Shown piece by piece: positions 39,294 through 49,833 of a stretch of DNA of 64,000 nt. The position numbers were made by a program, and so were the translations under genes. The notes below the pieces were generated by a model, which was given only the letters and a program-made list of their open reading frames with translations, was not told the origin of the DNA and searched no databases. Position 1 is the stretch's first letter, and each line of letters begins with the position of its first letter. The DNA lies in the NCBI RefSeq assembly GCF_000237325.1, contig NC_017542.1, positions 3,816,501-3,880,500 on the forward strand, given 5' to 3'. This DNA is from Paenibacillus polymyxa M1 (GTDB taxonomy: Bacteria > Bacillota > Bacilli > Paenibacillales > Paenibacillaceae).

Positions 39294-40403
39294 ATGAAAG
39301 GGCATGTTTATCAAAGGGGAAAGACGTGGACTTATATAATTGATCTTCCATCTGATCCACTCACAGGAGGGCGACGACAGAAAACAAAAGGTGGATTTAA
39401 AAGCGAAAAAGAAGCTTGGAAAGCTTGTCACTTGAAAATAGCTGAGATTGAAAAAGGTACTTATACTGATGATTCAAAAATAACTATCACTGAATTTCTA
39501 CTAGAATATCTTGAGACACATGCTAAGCCCAATTTTAAACCAACGTCTTTCGATACAGAAAAAACAATAATAGAAGCTAGAATTATACCAGTCTTGGGGA
39601 AAATCAGGTTGCAAAGCTTGACTCCTAGAATAATAAAAACATTCTACGCTGATCTACGTAAAAGTTACTCCAAAGAGTACGTTAAGAATATTCATGGTGT
39701 GCTAAAAAGGGCCTTGCGACTTGCATATACAGAGTCTGGATTGCTTTCCGAAGACATAATGAGCAAAGTATCAATGCGTAATAAAGTTAATGCAAACGAA
39801 CAGAAGGAAATGCAGTTTTGGACTATTGAAGAATTCACACAATTTCTCGACTCCTCTCGTGATCATGTTCACTTTATTGTATTTTCTCTTGCAGTTTATA
39901 CGGGAATGCGACGTGGAGAAATTTTAGGATTGCGATGGAGCGATATTGACTTTGAACAAAAGGAACTGCGGGTCATTCAAACCGCCAATTGGACACGTAA
40001 TGGATTGGTTATACAGCGCCCCAAGACAAATGATTCCATTCGCCGCGTGAAATTGTTCCAATTGATTATTGATGATCTTAGACTTAGACAAGAGCAAATA
40101 AAAGAACACAAAAAACAATATGGAGAAACTTATGAGGATAACGACCTTGTTTGCTGCTATCCATGGGGAGGATATATAAAGCCGAAGCGTATCACCGAGG
40201 GTATGGACGTGTTGGTTCGCAAGGCTGGAGTCAAGAAAATTCGCTTTCATGACCTGCGACACACACACGCTTCCTTTCTTTTACGTATAGGCATAAACCC
40301 TAAAGTAGCAGCTGAAAGACTAGGGATGACTCCTGCCATGTTCAATGAGCGATACTCTCACCTACTTCCTACAATGCAAGATGAAGCTGTAGATCGCATT
40401 TAA
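39294..40403 (+). CDS. int: Phage tyrosine integrase
   Basis: 369 aa, CGGAGG before ATG. Arm-binding AP2-like N-terminus (KTWTYIIDLPSDPLTGGRRQ), SAM-like core-binding domain (TITEFLLEYLETHAKPNFKP), and catalytic domain with YTGMRRGEILGLRW (Arg I), HDLRHTHASFLL (His-x-x-Arg) and RYSHL (Tyr). Last phage-orientation gene before the two cargo genes, and it points to the attachment site. Integration next to the tRNA at 42,027 is inferred. Confidence 0.93.
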   Translation: MKGHVYQRGKTWTYIIDLPSDPLTGGRRQKTKGGFKSEKEAWKACHLKIAEIEKGTYTDDSKITITEFLLEYLETHAKPNFKPTSFDTEKTIIEARIIPVLGKIRLQSLTPRIIKTFYADLRKSYSKEYVKNIHGVLKRALRLAYTESGLLSEDIMSKVSMRNKVNANEQKEMQFWTIEEFTQFLDSSRDHVHFIVFSLAVYTGMRRGEILGLRWSDIDFEQKELRVIQTANWTRNGLVIQRPKTNDSIRRVKLFQLIIDDLRLRQEQIKEHKKQYGETYEDNDLVCCYPWGGYIKPKRITEGMDVLVRKAGVKKIRFHDLRHTHASFLLRIGINPKVAAERLGMTPAMFNERYSHLLPTMQDEAVDRI

Positions 40404-40563
40404 GCCGAATTAAATCATTACGTGGAAAAAAACTCGAACTAAAATCTTAGATTAAAGCTCTCGTTACAAAAAAAATGTCGAATATCGTCATATTCCAAGG
40501 AATTAATATGATATTGTAGAATTAAAAAGAGAACAATATCTAATTAATAAATGGGGATCAGAA

Positions 40564-41472
40564 ATGAGATACTTTTTTGTTTTTCAGAATAAAACTTATC
40601 GTGAAGAGCATGATGGCGGCTTTTTATGGGCACCAAAGAAAAATAAGGACGGTAAAACCTTTCATCACTGGACTTCGATGACTTCAGTTAAAAAAGGAGA
40701 CATCATATTCAGTAGTTATAAGGGACGCATGCACTCAGTCATCATTGCGAAAAAAAATTATCGAGAATCTAAGAAACCGGACTCTTTGGTATCTGTTGAT
40801 AATTGGGAACAGGATGGTTGGATTGTTGATGCCGAGTATAGAGATATTTCGACACCAATTAAATATAAGAATTATATGAATGATATCCTTACTTTACAAG
40901 GTAAAAAGTATGCCCCATATAATTTAACCGGGAGAGGTAACACTGGCTATTTATTTCAGATAACTGAGGAACTTGCTAATTTTCTTTTCACAAAAGTTGG
41001 GATTACAGTTGCCGATTTAGAATTAGTCGCTAAAAGTGAAGATGAAATTATCGGTGATGTAGAAAATGATGTTTCTCAAATACCTGAAGAAACAATCAGG
41101 GAACAATTAGTACAAACTCGTGTTGGACAAGACAAGTTTAAACAGGAACTAATCAAACTGGATAAGAAATGCAAACTATGTGGACTCGATAACATTAATT
41201 TTCTAAGAGCGAGTCATAGTAAACCATGGCGCGACTCTAACAATAAGGAGAGGCTCGACAAGTATAATGGTTTCCTCTTTTGTCCAGCTCATGATACTTT
41301 ATACGACAGAGGCTATATCAGCTTTGATAATGATGGTTCACTACTTATTTCTCCTTATCTCGACGATCTAAGTAAGTTATTAATGAATGTGGAAGCTCAA
41401 ATGAAAATCACTTTACTGGAAGGCCATAAGCATTATGTAAAATACCACCGTGAACATATCTTTAAAATTTGA
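40564..41472 (+). CDS. EVE/PUA-like-HNH endonuclease, putative modification-dependent
   Basis: 302 aa. Residues 1-150 have an EVE/PUA-like character (RYFFVFQNKTYREEHDGGFL, MTSVKKGDIIFSSYKGRMHS, VIIAKKNYRES), a fold used to bind modified cytosine bases in DNA. Residues about 200-275 are an HNH nuclease (CKLCGLDNINFLRASHSKPW, DKYNGFLFCPAHDTLYDRGY). Fusions of this kind cut DNA with 5-methyl- or hydroxymethylcytosine. Placed after the integrase, before the attachment site, followed by a Nudix gene after 36 bases, so it is probably phage cargo for defence. The EVE/PUA assignment is by eye; the HNH is clear. Confidence 0.75.
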   Translation: MRYFFVFQNKTYREEHDGGFLWAPKKNKDGKTFHHWTSMTSVKKGDIIFSSYKGRMHSVIIAKKNYRESKKPDSLVSVDNWEQDGWIVDAEYRDISTPIKYKNYMNDILTLQGKKYAPYNLTGRGNTGYLFQITEELANFLFTKVGITVADLELVAKSEDEIIGDVENDVSQIPEETIREQLVQTRVGQDKFKQELIKLDKKCKLCGLDNINFLRASHSKPWRDSNNKERLDKYNGFLFCPAHDTLYDRGYISFDNDGSLLISPYLDDLSKLLMNVEAQMKITLLEGHKHYVKYHREHIFKI

Positions 41473-41508
41473 TAAAAAGTTTTGTATTATTATGTAGAGG
41501 TGTCGGCG

Positions 41509-41904
41509 ATGAAATTAGTTACGGCGGCCATTATTCACAATGATGGCGAATTTTTAATCACCAGACGGGGCCCCGACAACAAACATGCTGGTAAGTGGGA
41601 GTTTCCTGGTGGAAAGCTTGAAATCGATGAAACACTTGAAGAATGTGTTAAACGCGAGATCAAAGAAGAACTTGGAATTGATATTGAGGTTGGTCAACAG
41701 TTTGGAGAGTCTGTTTATTCATATGGTCATGGTTCAATAAAATTAATTGTATTTTGGGCAACGTGGGTATCTGGTGAAATTCAATTAATAGATCATGATC
41801 AATTACGTTGGGTCAACAAAGAAACAATACTCCAATATGATTTTTTACCTGCAGATTTACCATTTGTGACGCAGCTTAGTAAGGACGATAAACCTCGAAA
41901 ATAA
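41509..41904 (+). CDS. NudG/MutT-like Nudix hydrolase
   Basis: 131 aa from the ATG at 41509 with GAGGTG; upstream in-frame ATG codons lack one. Complete Nudix box from G35 to I57 (G-x5-E-x7-RE-I-x-EE-x-GI). The N-terminus (KLVTAAIIHNDGEFLITRRG) and C-terminal LQYDFLPADLPFV resemble E. coli NudG, which hydrolyses CTP and modified dCTPs such as 5-methyl-dCTP. Co-directional and close to the HNH gene, so probably one transcript. Substrate is inference. Confidence 0.8.
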   Translation: MKLVTAAIIHNDGEFLITRRGPDNKHAGKWEFPGGKLEIDETLEECVKREIKEELGIDIEVGQQFGESVYSYGHGSIKLIVFWATWVSGEIQLIDHDQLRWVNKETILQYDFLPADLPFVTQLSKDDKPRK

Positions 41905-41908
41905 ATTC

Positions 41909-41932
41909 ACGTTAGCAAATACGTTAGCAAAT
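41909..41932. repeat. Two tandem 12-bp repeats near the attachment site
   Basis: ACGTTAGCAAAT twice without gap, starting 5 bases after the Nudix stop and about 95 bases from the tRNA 3' end. Tandem direct repeats at this place often are arm-type integrase sites. Confidence 0.55.
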
Positions 41933-41993
41933 TTTAATCGCTCCCTTTTAAATGCTACTTCCCTCCATTTTCTCACCCTCTATAAACAACAAA

Positions 41994-42019
41994 AAAACCC
42001 TTGCGTAGCAAGGGTTTTT
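41994..42019 (-). terminator. Terminator after the tRNA
   Basis: AAAACCCTTGC pairs with GCAAGGGTTTT around GTA, with T tracts on both sides, so it may act in both directions: for the tRNA (minus) and for the cargo genes (plus). It lies between the tRNA and the prophage genes and could be phage-supplied. Confidence 0.85.
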
Positions 42020-42026
42020 GAGGAAA

Positions 42027-42060
42027 TGGGCCCTGAGGGACTCGAACCCCCGACCAATCG
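42027..42060. other. Probable prophage attachment site (one end)
   Basis: The 3' half of a tRNA gene is adjacent to an integrase module, with the prophage on the tRNA 3' side: the usual layout of integration into a tRNA. The other att copy should be to the left of the window. The exact core cannot be read from one end. Confidence 0.5.
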
Positions 42061-42100
42061 GTTATGAGCCGACCGCTCTAACCAACTGAGCTAAGGGCCC
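42027..42100 (-). tRNA. tRNA with CAT anticodon, probably tRNA-Ile2
   Basis: A 74-nt cloverleaf: acceptor GGGCCCT pairs with the 3' AGGGCCC segment; D-arm AGCTCAGTTGGTTAGAGC; anticodon loop CTCATAA; T-arm GGGGTTCGAGTCCC; discriminator A. CCA is not encoded. The CTCATAA loop and GGxCCCTTAGCTCAG start resemble isoleucine tRNA read with lysidine more than elongator methionine tRNA, but the anticodon alone cannot decide. The 3' end faces the prophage. Confidence 0.9.
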
Positions 42101-42223
42101 TCAAAAAAACATGTATATTCACGTTACATATTCGTAACAGCAACGTTAATTAATATACAACATTTTCTTGTGTTTCGTCAATAGTTTTTAGAAATTTTCT
42201 TTTTGAAAATTATTTTTGTAAAC

Positions 42224-42388
42224 CTATGGAATAAATCGGACACCATAACGACCTTTGCGCGAGCGGTACACCTCCACTGCGCGGGGATCATTGTAGCCGT
42301 ACATCCATCCGTCATGCTCCAGCCTTTTTGCCAAACATCCTGCCTGAAATTTAGTCGTGTACAGTCTGCCGTAGTAAACCCAATACAT
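42224..42388 (-). CDS. Small hypothetical protein
   Basis: 54 aa from the ATG at 42388, chosen because GAGGGAG precedes it; an ATG at 42409 has no such site. Rich in Tyr, Gly and Arg (YWVYYGRLYTTKFQAGCLAK, DGWMYGYNDPRAVEVYRSRK). First host gene next to the tRNA, after pyrE on the same strand. Unrecognised. Confidence 0.55.
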   Translation of the reverse strand: MYWVYYGRLYTTKFQAGCLAKRLEHDGWMYGYNDPRAVEVYRSRKGRYGVRFIP

Positions 42389-42535
42389 CCGAACTCCCTC
42401 TTTTCCCATGATAGTAGGAGTTAGTGTAACCGGATCGAATTCGATTTACACAGCTTGATTTCTAACAGTCTGGACTGGATCGCAATGAGTCTGTGACGCA
42501 CTACTTATTAGCTCCATTATCTCTAATACTCAGCC

Positions 42536-43177
42536 TTATTTGCCGAAGGAAGCCGGGTCCTGACGCCAGGAACGTAGCAGTTCCATCTCTTCCTCCTGGA
42601 TGGTTCCTTCACGCAAGGCAACCTCCATCAAGGCAGTGTAATTGGACAAGGTCTGCAGCTTCACTCCTGCTTCTTCAAAAGCTTGAGTGGCTTTGTCCAG
42701 CTGATAGCTGAAAATAGCCAGTACAGCTAACGGCTGAGCGCCTGCTTGCTCTACTGCCTGTGCTGCTTTAATGGAGCTTCCCCCGGTAGAGATGAGGTCT
42801 TCGATAACCATAACCTTTTGTCCAGCGCTGATGCGGCCTTCGATTTGATTCTCTTTCCCGTGTCCTTTGGCTTTATCTCTGACATAAGCCATCGGCAGAT
42901 TTAGCTTTTGCGCCACCCAGGCGGCATGAGGAATCCCTGCTGTGGCTGTGCCGGCAATAACCTCGGTTTCAGGGTATTGTTCGCGGATGATAGCCGCAAA
43001 AGAGTCTGCGATTAGTTCACGCACCTCCGGGTAGGACATGGTCAAGCGATTGTCACAGTAGATAGGGGATTTAATGCCTGATGTCCATGTAAAAGGCTGC
43101 TGTGGACGCAGTGCTACTGCCTGAATGCGTAACAGATGGGATGCAATTTGCTCTGGTATATTGTGTAGTGTAGTCAT
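42536..43177 (-). CDS. pyrE: Orotate phosphoribosyltransferase
   Basis: 213 aa. Converts orotate and PRPP to orotidine 5'-phosphate. PRPP loop [18 protein letters not shown] at about residues 120-137; the N-terminal region has [14 protein letters not shown] and [14 protein letters not shown]; substrate loop near [18 protein letters not shown] overlap with pyrF. Last gene of the operon. No strong terminator follows; a GTGTAA/TTACAC inverted repeat near 42,430 lacks a T run. Confidence 0.95.
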   Translation of the reverse strand: MTTLHNIPEQIASHLLRIQAVALRPQQPFTWTSGIKSPIYCDNRLTMSYPEVRELIADSFAAIIREQYPETEVIAGTATAGIPHAAWVAQKLNLPMAYVRDKAKGHGKENQIEGRISAGQKVMVIEDLISTGGSSIKAAQAVEQAGAQPLAVLAIFSYQLDKATQAFEEAGVKLQTLSNYTALMEVALREGTIQEEEMELLRSWRQDPASFGK

Positions 43178-43911
43178 ACTTGTATCATCTCCTCAATAAT
43201 ATGTTTCGCTGCGGCGCGTGGGTCTGATGCTGCCGTGATCGGCCGTCCAACGACAATGTAGCTGCTGCCCTGGGCAATGGCTTGTTCAGGTGTTAGCACA
43301 CGCGACTGATCACCTGTAGCGCTGCCAGCCGGGCGTATGCCAGGGGTTATGGTTTTAAAGTCAGATCCGCATACCGCACGAATCGCAGGCACTTCTAATG
43401 GAGATGCGACCACACCGTCCAATCCAGCCTCACGCGTCAATTGTGCATAACGAACAACAGCATCCTGTACTGTGCCAGGAATGCCTAACTCCGTATTCAT
43501 GGTCGTCTGATCCGTGCTGGTCAGCTGTGTGACTGCAATAATTAGCGGCATGGTAAGTGAGCTGTCTGCGGAAATCGCTGCTTCGGCCCCGGCTCTGGCT
43601 GCCGACATCATACTGCGGCCTCCAGCAGCGTGTACGTTAAACATATCCACCCCTAGACGGGTAATGCTCTCTGCCCCTCCCCGTACCGTGTTAGGGATAT
43701 CATGCATTTTCAAATCCAGAAATACGGAGTATCCTCTTGATTTTAATTGTTTTACAAAAGCTGGCCCTGCGCTATAAAACAGCTGCATACCCACTTTTAT
43801 ATAACAAGGAATTCCCTCCAGCTGCCGAATTAACTGCTCTGCCTGTTGTGCATCCGGGTAATCTAGCGCAACCATCAGCCGTCCTGCCATCTGCTGAAAT
43901 GCTTCGTTCAC
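43174..43911 (-). CDS. pyrF: Orotidine 5'-phosphate decarboxylase
   Basis: 245 aa from the GTG at 43911 (AGGGG upstream), giving the family length. The ATG at 43968 lies inside a stem-loop and adds an atypical segment. Makes UMP. The active-site motif [11 protein letters not shown] is at about residue 60-70; phosphate binding is by GIRPAG and VVGRPI near the end. Fourth-last step gene is missing: pyrK/pyrD are not between carB and pyrF. Confidence 0.93.
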   Translation of the reverse strand: MNEAFQQMAGRLMVALDYPDAQQAEQLIRQLEGIPCYIKVGMQLFYSAGPAFVKQLKSRGYSVFLDLKMHDIPNTVRGGAESITRLGVDMFNVHAAGGRSMMSAARAGAEAAISADSSLTMPLIIAVTQLTSTDQTTMNTELGIPGTVQDAVVRYAQLTREAGLDGVVASPLEVPAIRAVCGSDFKTITPGIRPAGSATGDQSRVLTPEQAIAQGSSYIVVGRPITAASDPRAAAKHIIEEMIQV

Positions 43912-43962
43912 CGTTCTACCGCCCCTTCTCACATCAATTCGGGTATATTTGCCCGTGATAAA

Positions 43963-43994
43963 GGACATCCGTCAGCAAAAGCTGATGAATGTCC
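43963..43994 (-). other. Stable stem-loop between carB and pyrF
   Basis: GGACATTCATCAGC and GCTGACGGATGTCC pair over 14 positions around TTTT; no T run follows. At this place Bacillus has pyrK and pyrD. It may be an mRNA processing or stability element that separates carB from pyrFE. Confidence 0.5.
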
Positions 43995-44034
43995 TTCCCA
44001 TTACCACTTATTTTTCTCATCTATTCATAACTTG

Positions 44035-47000
44035 TTAGTTGCTCAGAACTGGCATCGATTCGGATGTGAAGTTAATCGTCTCTAGCATTTTTAACAGAGC
44101 GCGCACTGTATCCAGCGAGGTCATGCAGACAATACCGTTCTCAACTGCTTCACGGCGGATGCGGAATCCGTCACGCTCTGGTGTTTTGCCTTTGGTCAGC
44201 GTGTTGAAGACGAAGTTGGCTTCACCTGTGCGGATCATATCCAAAATATTCGGATTGCCCTCACTTAGCTTGTTAACAGTGTTCACTGGAATGTTGGCCT
44301 GTTCCAAGGCTGCTGCCGTTCCACCTGTAGCAATAATTTTGTAGCCTAATCTGTAAAAGCCCTGCATCAGCTCGACAGCTTCTTCTTTATCCTTATCCGC
44401 CACTGTGATGATGATCGCCCCAGTAGATGGAATTTTCATACCTGCACCTACGAGTCCTTTGTATAATGCTTTGGCGTACTGGATATCGCGTCCCATAACT
44501 TCACCTGTAGATTTCATTTCAGGCCCCAGTGTCGGCTCTACACGACGCAGCTTGGCAAAGGAGAATACAGGAACCTTAACCGAGACATAATTACTTTCAG
44601 GCCATAGTCCATCTGTATAGCCTGCATCTTTGAGCTTACCGCCCAAAATGGCCTGTGTCGCCAGGTTCGCCATCGGAATATTCGTTACTTTACTCAAGAA
44701 AGGAACTGTCCGTGAGGAACGAGGGTTAACCTCGATGACATAGACTTCATCTTGATGAATGACGAACTGAATGTTTACCAGACCAATCGTTTTCAATTCC
44801 TTGGCGATGCTGATCGTAATGTCCACGACTTTTTTCTTCAGCTCGTCAGACAAGTGTTGTGGCGGATATACTGCGATCGAGTCACCTGAGTGAACCCCTG
44901 CCCGTTCCACATGTTCCATAATCCCTGGTACCAGGACCGTTTCACCGTCACAGATGGCGTCAACCTCAACTTCTTTGCCCAACATATAACGGTCGATGAG
45001 CACAGGATGTTCCGGATTGATTTTAACCGCTTCTTCCATGTACCGCAGCAATTCCGTATCTGAGTACACAATTTCCATAGCACGCCCGCCCAGGACGTAG
45101 GATGGACGTACCAGAACCGGATACCCCAATGCTTGGGCAGTTCCTACCGCTTCATCTACCGACGTGACCGTGTTGCCTTTAGGCTGGGCGATAGCAAGGC
45201 GAGACAGCAGCTGTTCGAACTTTTTCCGGTCTTCTGCTTCATCGATACTTTCCAGACTCGTACCCAGAATATTCACGCCTGCCGCGCTAAGTGGAGCTGC
45301 AAGGTTAATCGCCGTTTGACCGCCGAACTGGACGATAACACCAATCGGTTTTTCCTGCTCAATGACATTCATTACATCTTCGAAGAAAAGTGGCTCAAAG
45401 TAGAGACGGTCCGACGTGTTGAAGTCTGTAGAGACGGTCTCCGGATTGTTATTGATAATTACCGCTTCGTAACCTGCTTTTTGGATAGCCCATACCGCGT
45501 GCACGGTGGAGTAGTCAAATTCAATCCCTTGACCGATCCGAATAGGTCCTGAGCCGAGTACGATAACTTTCTCTTTGTTAGATGGAATGACTTCGTTTTC
45601 CACCTCATAAGAGGAGTAGTAGTACGGAGTTGTGGCTTCAAACTCGGCTGCGCACGTATCTACCATTTTGTAGACAGGACGCAGGTTTTGATTTAGACGG
45701 AATTCACGAACCTCAAGCTCGGTTGTCATACTCTTCTGTTGACCCATACTGCGAATCTCGGCAATGGAACGGTCGGTAAAACCTTTTCGTTTGGCCTGAT
45801 AAAGTGTTTCCGAGGACAGCTCAGGCTCTCCAGCGATAATGGATTCGAACTTAACAATTCCCTCTACCTTATCAAGGAACCACCAATCAATTTTGGTTAC
45901 ATCCTGAATGTCCTGTTGTTTCCAGCCACGACGGAATGCCTCGGCTACTAGGAACAAGCGCTCATCATCTGCTTTAGCCAGACGCTCTTTGAGTACCTCA
46001 TCAGATAGTTGATCGGCGCCCTTTAGATGCAGGCGATGTACACCAATTTCCAGAGAACGAACCGCTTTATGGATAGATTCTTCAAATGTACGTCCGATGG
46101 CCATGACTTCACCGGTTGCTTTCATTTGTGTGCCAAGCTTGCGGTTGGCAGAAATGAACTTGTCAAATGGCCAGCGTGGTATTTTACTCACGATGTAATC
46201 CAATGTCGGCTCAAAGCAAGCATACGTTTGTCCCGTTACTGGATTCACAATTTCATCCAGTGTGTAGCCTAGTGCAATTTTGGCCGCCATTTTGGCAATC
46301 GGATATCCTGTCGCCTTGGAAGCCAGTGCTGAGGAACGACTCACCCGTGGGTTGACCTCAATCACGTAGTATTGATAGCTGTGCGGATCCAGCGCAAACT
46401 GTACATTACAGCCGCCTTCGATATTGAGGGCGCGAATAATTTTCAGAGAAGCCGAGCGCAACATTTGGTACTCACGATCTGACAGTGTCTGGCTCGGTGC
46501 TACGACGATACTGTCGCCAGTGTGCACGCCGACCGGATCGAAGTTCTCCATATTACAGACAACGATGCAGTTGTCATTGCCGTCACGCATAACTTCATAC
46601 TCGACTTCCTTCATACCTGCGATACTTTTTTCCACTAAGCATTGCCCGATTGGACTGTAGCGCAAGCCAGAGCTGACTGTTTCACGTAATTCTTCTTCTG
46701 TGGCGCAAATCCCACCGCCTGTACCTCCCAGCGTATAAGCCGGACGAACGATAATGGGGTAACCGATTTCGTTAGCAAATTCCAATGACTCTTCCAGTGT
46801 TGTTACAATTACGCTCTCCGGTACTGGCTGTTCCAACTCACGCATCAGGTCGCGGAACAAGTCCCGATCTTCGGCTTTTTCAATTGAATTCAGTTGAGTT
46901 CCCAGCAGCTTAACATTTTCGCGTTCCAACACCCCAGCGCGAGCCAGTTCCACTGCCATATTCAGACCTGTCTGTCCTCCCAGTGTAGGAAGCAGACCAT

Positions 47001-47250
47001 CTGGACGTTCCTGGCGGATAATCTGTGTTACAAAATCAAGTGTAATCGGCTCGATGTATACTTTATCTGCCATATTGGTGTCTGTCATGATGGTTGCCGG
47101 GTTACTGTTGATCAGTACTACCTCGACGCCTTCTTCTTTGAGCGCTTGACAAGCTTGTGTACCAGCGTAATCGAATTCTGCTGCCTGACCAATGACGATA
47201 GGACCGGAACCGATCACGAGTATTTTTTTAAGTTCTGTATTTTTCGGCAT
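44035..47250 (-). CDS. carB: Carbamoyl-phosphate synthase large chain
   Basis: 1071 aa, full length. Two ATP-grasp halves ([20 protein letters not shown] and [20 protein letters not shown]), each with biotin-carboxylase-type central regions ([26 protein letters not shown]), then the C-terminal allosteric MGS domain ([20 protein letters not shown]). Uses bicarbonate, ammonia from CarA and two ATP. It starts 1 base after the carA stop. Confidence 0.96.
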   Translation of the reverse strand: MPKNTELKKILVIGSGPIVIGQAAEFDYAGTQACQALKEEGVEVVLINSNPATIMTDTNMADKVYIEPITLDFVTQIIRQERPDGLLPTLGGQTGLNMAVELARAGVLERENVKLLGTQLNSIEKAEDRDLFRDLMRELEQPVPESVIVTTLEESLEFANEIGYPIIVRPAYTLGGTGGGICATEEELRETVSSGLRYSPIGQCLVEKSIAGMKEVEYEVMRDGNDNCIVVCNMENFDPVGVHTGDSIVVAPSQTLSDREYQMLRSASLKIIRALNIEGGCNVQFALDPHSYQYYVIEVNPRVSRSSALASKATGYPIAKMAAKIALGYTLDEIVNPVTGQTYACFEPTLDYIVSKIPRWPFDKFISANRKLGTQMKATGEVMAIGRTFEESIHKAVRSLEIGVHRLHLKGADQLSDEVLKERLAKADDERLFLVAEAFRRGWKQQDIQDVTKIDWWFLDKVEGIVKFESIIAGEPELSSETLYQAKRKGFTDRSIAEIRSMGQQKSMTTELEVREFRLNQNLRPVYKMVDTCAAEFEATTPYYYSSYEVENEVIPSNKEKVIVLGSGPIRIGQGIEFDYSTVHAVWAIQKAGYEAVIINNNPETVSTDFNTSDRLYFEPLFFEDVMNVIEQEKPIGVIVQFGGQTAINLAAPLSAAGVNILGTSLESIDEAEDRKKFEQLLSRLAIAQPKGNTVTSVDEAVGTAQALGYPVLVRPSYVLGGRAMEIVYSDTELLRYMEEAVKINPEHPVLIDRYMLGKEVEVDAICDGETVLVPGIMEHVERAGVHSGDSIAVYPPQHLSDELKKKVVDITISIAKELKTIGLVNIQFVIHQDEVYVIEVNPRSSRTVPFLSKVTNIPMANLATQAILGGKLKDAGYTDGLWPESNYVSVKVPVFSFAKLRRVEPTLGPEMKSTGEVMGRDIQYAKALYKGLVGAGMKIPSTGAIIITVADKDKEEAVELMQGFYRLGYKIIATGGTAAALEQANIPVNTVNKLSEGNPNILDMIRTGEANFVFNTLTKGKTPERDGFRIRREAVENGIVCMTSLDTVRALLKMLETINFTSESMPVLSN

Positions 47251-47251
47251 A

Positions 47252-48388
47252 TTAGCGCTCTCCTCTCACTGCGGCGGCGATAGCAGCCTGACGCGGTTGC
47301 TTTGGTTGATTTCTTTTGTGTTCACGGATCATTTCCAGGAAGCGGTCAAACAGGTAGCCATTATCGTAAGGACCAGGCGCCGCCTCTGGATGGTATTGCA
47401 CCGAAAACGCGGGATACTTAGTATGTTTAAGACCCTCAATCGTTTTATCGTTGTTGTTAATATGCGTCACTTCAAGTTCTGTTCCTTGGATGGATTCCTC
47501 ATTCACTGTGTAGCCATGATTTTGTGATGTGATGAAGCAGCGTCCGCTCTCCAGTTCTTTCACCGGATGGTTACCACCGCGATGTCCGAATTTCAGCTTT
47601 TCCGTATCTGCTCCCGAAGCCAAGGCGAACAACTGGTGTCCCAAGCAAATTCCGAAAATCGGGTATTCCCCTAGCAATTCAGCCACCGTACGTACAGCAT
47701 GCGGTACGTCTTTTGGATCTCCAGGACCGTTGGACAGCTGAATACCGTCCGGATCCAAGCGGCGAATTTCCTCGGCCGTCGTATCATGTGGAACGACAAC
47801 CACATCACAGTCTCGTTTATTCAGTTCGCGCAGGATGCCGCTTTTAGCACCATAGTCAATCAATACAATCCGTTCTCCGTTGCCAGGGCTGCTGTACGGA
47901 TGAGGAGTAGAAGTCAAAGGAACCTGATTACGCAGTTCTTCTATGGTCATGTCGGACATCATTTCTTTTAGTTCTTCCAACGGCTGGGAACCAGTCGTCA
48001 AAATGCCCTTCATTGTGCCATGATGGCGAATAATCCGGGTGAGCATGCGGGTGTCGATGTCGCTAATACCAATGATGCCATATTCCTTCAGCAAATCGCC
48101 CACGCTGTATTGAGCACGCCAGTTACTTGGCGCCGGCTCGTAATGTCGAACAGCAAAGCCGTGTACATAAGGCCGTACTGATTCAAAATCATCACGAGTA
48201 ATTCCGTAATTTCCAATTAGCGGGTAAGTCATGGTTACGATTTGTCCGCAATAAGAGGGATCCGTCAGCACCTCTTGATAGCCTGTAATCCCTGTGTTGA
48301 AAACGACTTCGCCTGTTTTTTCACCTTCCGCACCAAATGATGTGCCTGTAAACAGCGTGCCGTCCTGAAGTAACAATCTTGCCTGCAT
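47252..48388 (-). CDS. carA: Carbamoyl-phosphate synthase small chain (glutaminase)
   Basis: 378 aa. N-terminal domain with [20 protein letters not shown]; class I glutaminase with catalytic Cys in [13 protein letters not shown] and His/Glu in [11 protein letters not shown]. Delivers ammonia to CarB. A single pyr-operon copy; whether an arginine-specific copy exists elsewhere cannot be seen. C-terminus basic ([11 protein letters not shown]). Confidence 0.95.
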   Translation of the reverse strand: MQARLLLQDGTLFTGTSFGAEGEKTGEVVFNTGITGYQEVLTDPSYCGQIVTMTYPLIGNYGITRDDFESVRPYVHGFAVRHYEPAPSNWRAQYSVGDLLKEYGIIGISDIDTRMLTRIIRHHGTMKGILTTGSQPLEELKEMMSDMTIEELRNQVPLTSTPHPYSSPGNGERIVLIDYGAKSGILRELNKRDCDVVVVPHDTTAEEIRRLDPDGIQLSNGPGDPKDVPHAVRTVAELLGEYPIFGICLGHQLFALASGADTEKLKFGHRGGNHPVKELESGRCFITSQNHGYTVNEESIQGTELEVTHINNNDKTIEGLKHTKYPAFSVQYHPEAAPGPYDNGYLFDRFLEMIREHKRNQPKQPRQAAIAAAVRGER

Positions 48389-48450
48389 CCCGTCTCACTC
48401 CTCTATTTTGTTTCCTGCTATAAGGTTCTATTTTTTTAATTAGTTGTGTA

Positions 48451-49773
48451 TTATTTTGCTTCGTCAGCAGACCATACCAGTTTGCCGTCTACCCAAGTTT
48501 TCACCGGCCAGCCTTTGAGCTTCCAGCCTGTAAAAGGAGTGTTGCGTCCTTTGCTGGCAAACGTTTGTGGATCAACTGCCTGCTCCTGCTCCAGATCAAT
48601 CATGGTCAGGTCAGCGGGTGCTCCCTCTTCCATACGTCCCGTATCAAGGCGGAAGACACGCGCTGGGTCAGCCGTCATACGGCGCACCAGAAAGTCCAGC
48701 GTCCATTGCCCGGTAGCTACGAATTTGGTGTACAGCAGCGGAAAGGCTGTTTCAAATCCGACGATTCCAAATGGCGCCAGCTCCATCCCTTTTGCCTTCT
48801 CTTCCTCGCTGTGTGCTGCATGGTCCGTTACGATGATATCAATTGTGCCGTCCTGCAACCCTTCGATGCATGCCTGCACATCACGCGGGGAGCGAAGCGG
48901 TGGATTCATTTTCCAGTTGGCATCCAGTCCAGGAATATCTTCATCGGAAAGTACCAAGTGATGCGGGCATACCTCAGCAGTGACCTTGATGCCAAAGGAT
49001 TTGGCATGGCGGATCAAGCGCACCGATTGCTCTGTGCTGACATGGCATACATGATAATGTGCCCCGGTTGCCTCGGATAGCAGGATGTCACGTCCAACAT
49101 GGATAGCCTCAGATTCGTTGGGTATGCCTTTGAGCCCGTGACGCTTGGCAAATTCACCGTCTGTCACTGCTGCTCCTACAACCAGCGTGTTATCTTCACA
49201 GTGTGCAATGACCGGCATATCCAGCGCTTTGGCTCGTGACATGGCATCCTTCATCATTTGTGCACTTTGCACTCCGACTCCGTCATCAGTAAAGCCGATG
49301 GCACCTGCTTCTTTGAGCGCTTCAAAATCTGTCAGCTCACGTCCCAGTTCGTTTTTCGTGATGGCTGCGTAAGGAAGTACTTTGGCGAGCCCAGCTTCCT
49401 GCCCCTTTTTCAGTACCAACTGAACCGTGTCTACATTGTCTGTCACCGGACGTGTGTTTGGCATGCAGGCAATCGTCGTAAATCCACCTTTCACCGCAGC
49501 GCGGCTGCCTGTTTCAATTGTTTCTTTATATTCAAAGCCAGGTTCTCTCAGATGCACATGCATGTCGATTAGACCGGGGATGACCAGCTTTCCCTGGGCG
49601 TCGATTTTTTCGACTTCGAGCTCTTGTCCAGATGCCCCTTCTTCCATAATGAGGCTAACTCCGGCTTCCGCATTTGCGATAGCCAAAATTTTTCCGTCAG
49701 CGATTAGGATGGATTTTAATTCCGTCTCGCCCTGCTCGTTCAATACGCTTGCATTCATAATTAATTGTTTCAT
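48451..49773 (-). CDS. pyrC: Dihydroorotase
   Basis: 440 aa. Zinc amidohydrolase with HVHLREPGFEYKETIETG at about residues 73-90; other ligand regions are AHCEDN, HYHVCHVST and the terminal D of TDHAAHS. Cyclises carbamoyl aspartate to dihydroorotate. It lies 60 bases downstream of pyrB and the intergenic region shows no second PyrR site. Confidence 0.95.
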   Translation of the reverse strand: MKQLIMNASVLNEQGETELKSILIADGKILAIANAEAGVSLIMEEGASGQELEVEKIDAQGKLVIPGLIDMHVHLREPGFEYKETIETGSRAAVKGGFTTIACMPNTRPVTDNVDTVQLVLKKGQEAGLAKVLPYAAITKNELGRELTDFEALKEAGAIGFTDDGVGVQSAQMMKDAMSRAKALDMPVIAHCEDNTLVVGAAVTDGEFAKRHGLKGIPNESEAIHVGRDILLSEATGAHYHVCHVSTEQSVRLIRHAKSFGIKVTAEVCPHHLVLSDEDIPGLDANWKMNPPLRSPRDVQACIEGLQDGTIDIIVTDHAAHSEEEKAKGMELAPFGIVGFETAFPLLYTKFVATGQWTLDFLVRRMTADPARVFRLDTGRMEEGAPADLTMIDLEQEQAVDPQTFASKGRNTPFTGWKLKGWPVKTWVDGKLVWSADEAK

Positions 49774-49833
49774 CTGAAATATTCCTCCGCTCAGGTTTTT
49801 TGCAACTTTTTCCTACGATCCTACTGACAGCTG

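Noticed and set aside
42430..42460. Terminator of the pyr operon
   Set aside because: An inverted repeat GTGTAA/TTACAC exists but no T run follows on the minus strand.
43912..43968. Upstream ATG for pyrF
   Set aside because: It sits inside a stem-loop, lacks a ribosome site and adds an atypical basic stretch; the GTG at 43911 gives the family length.
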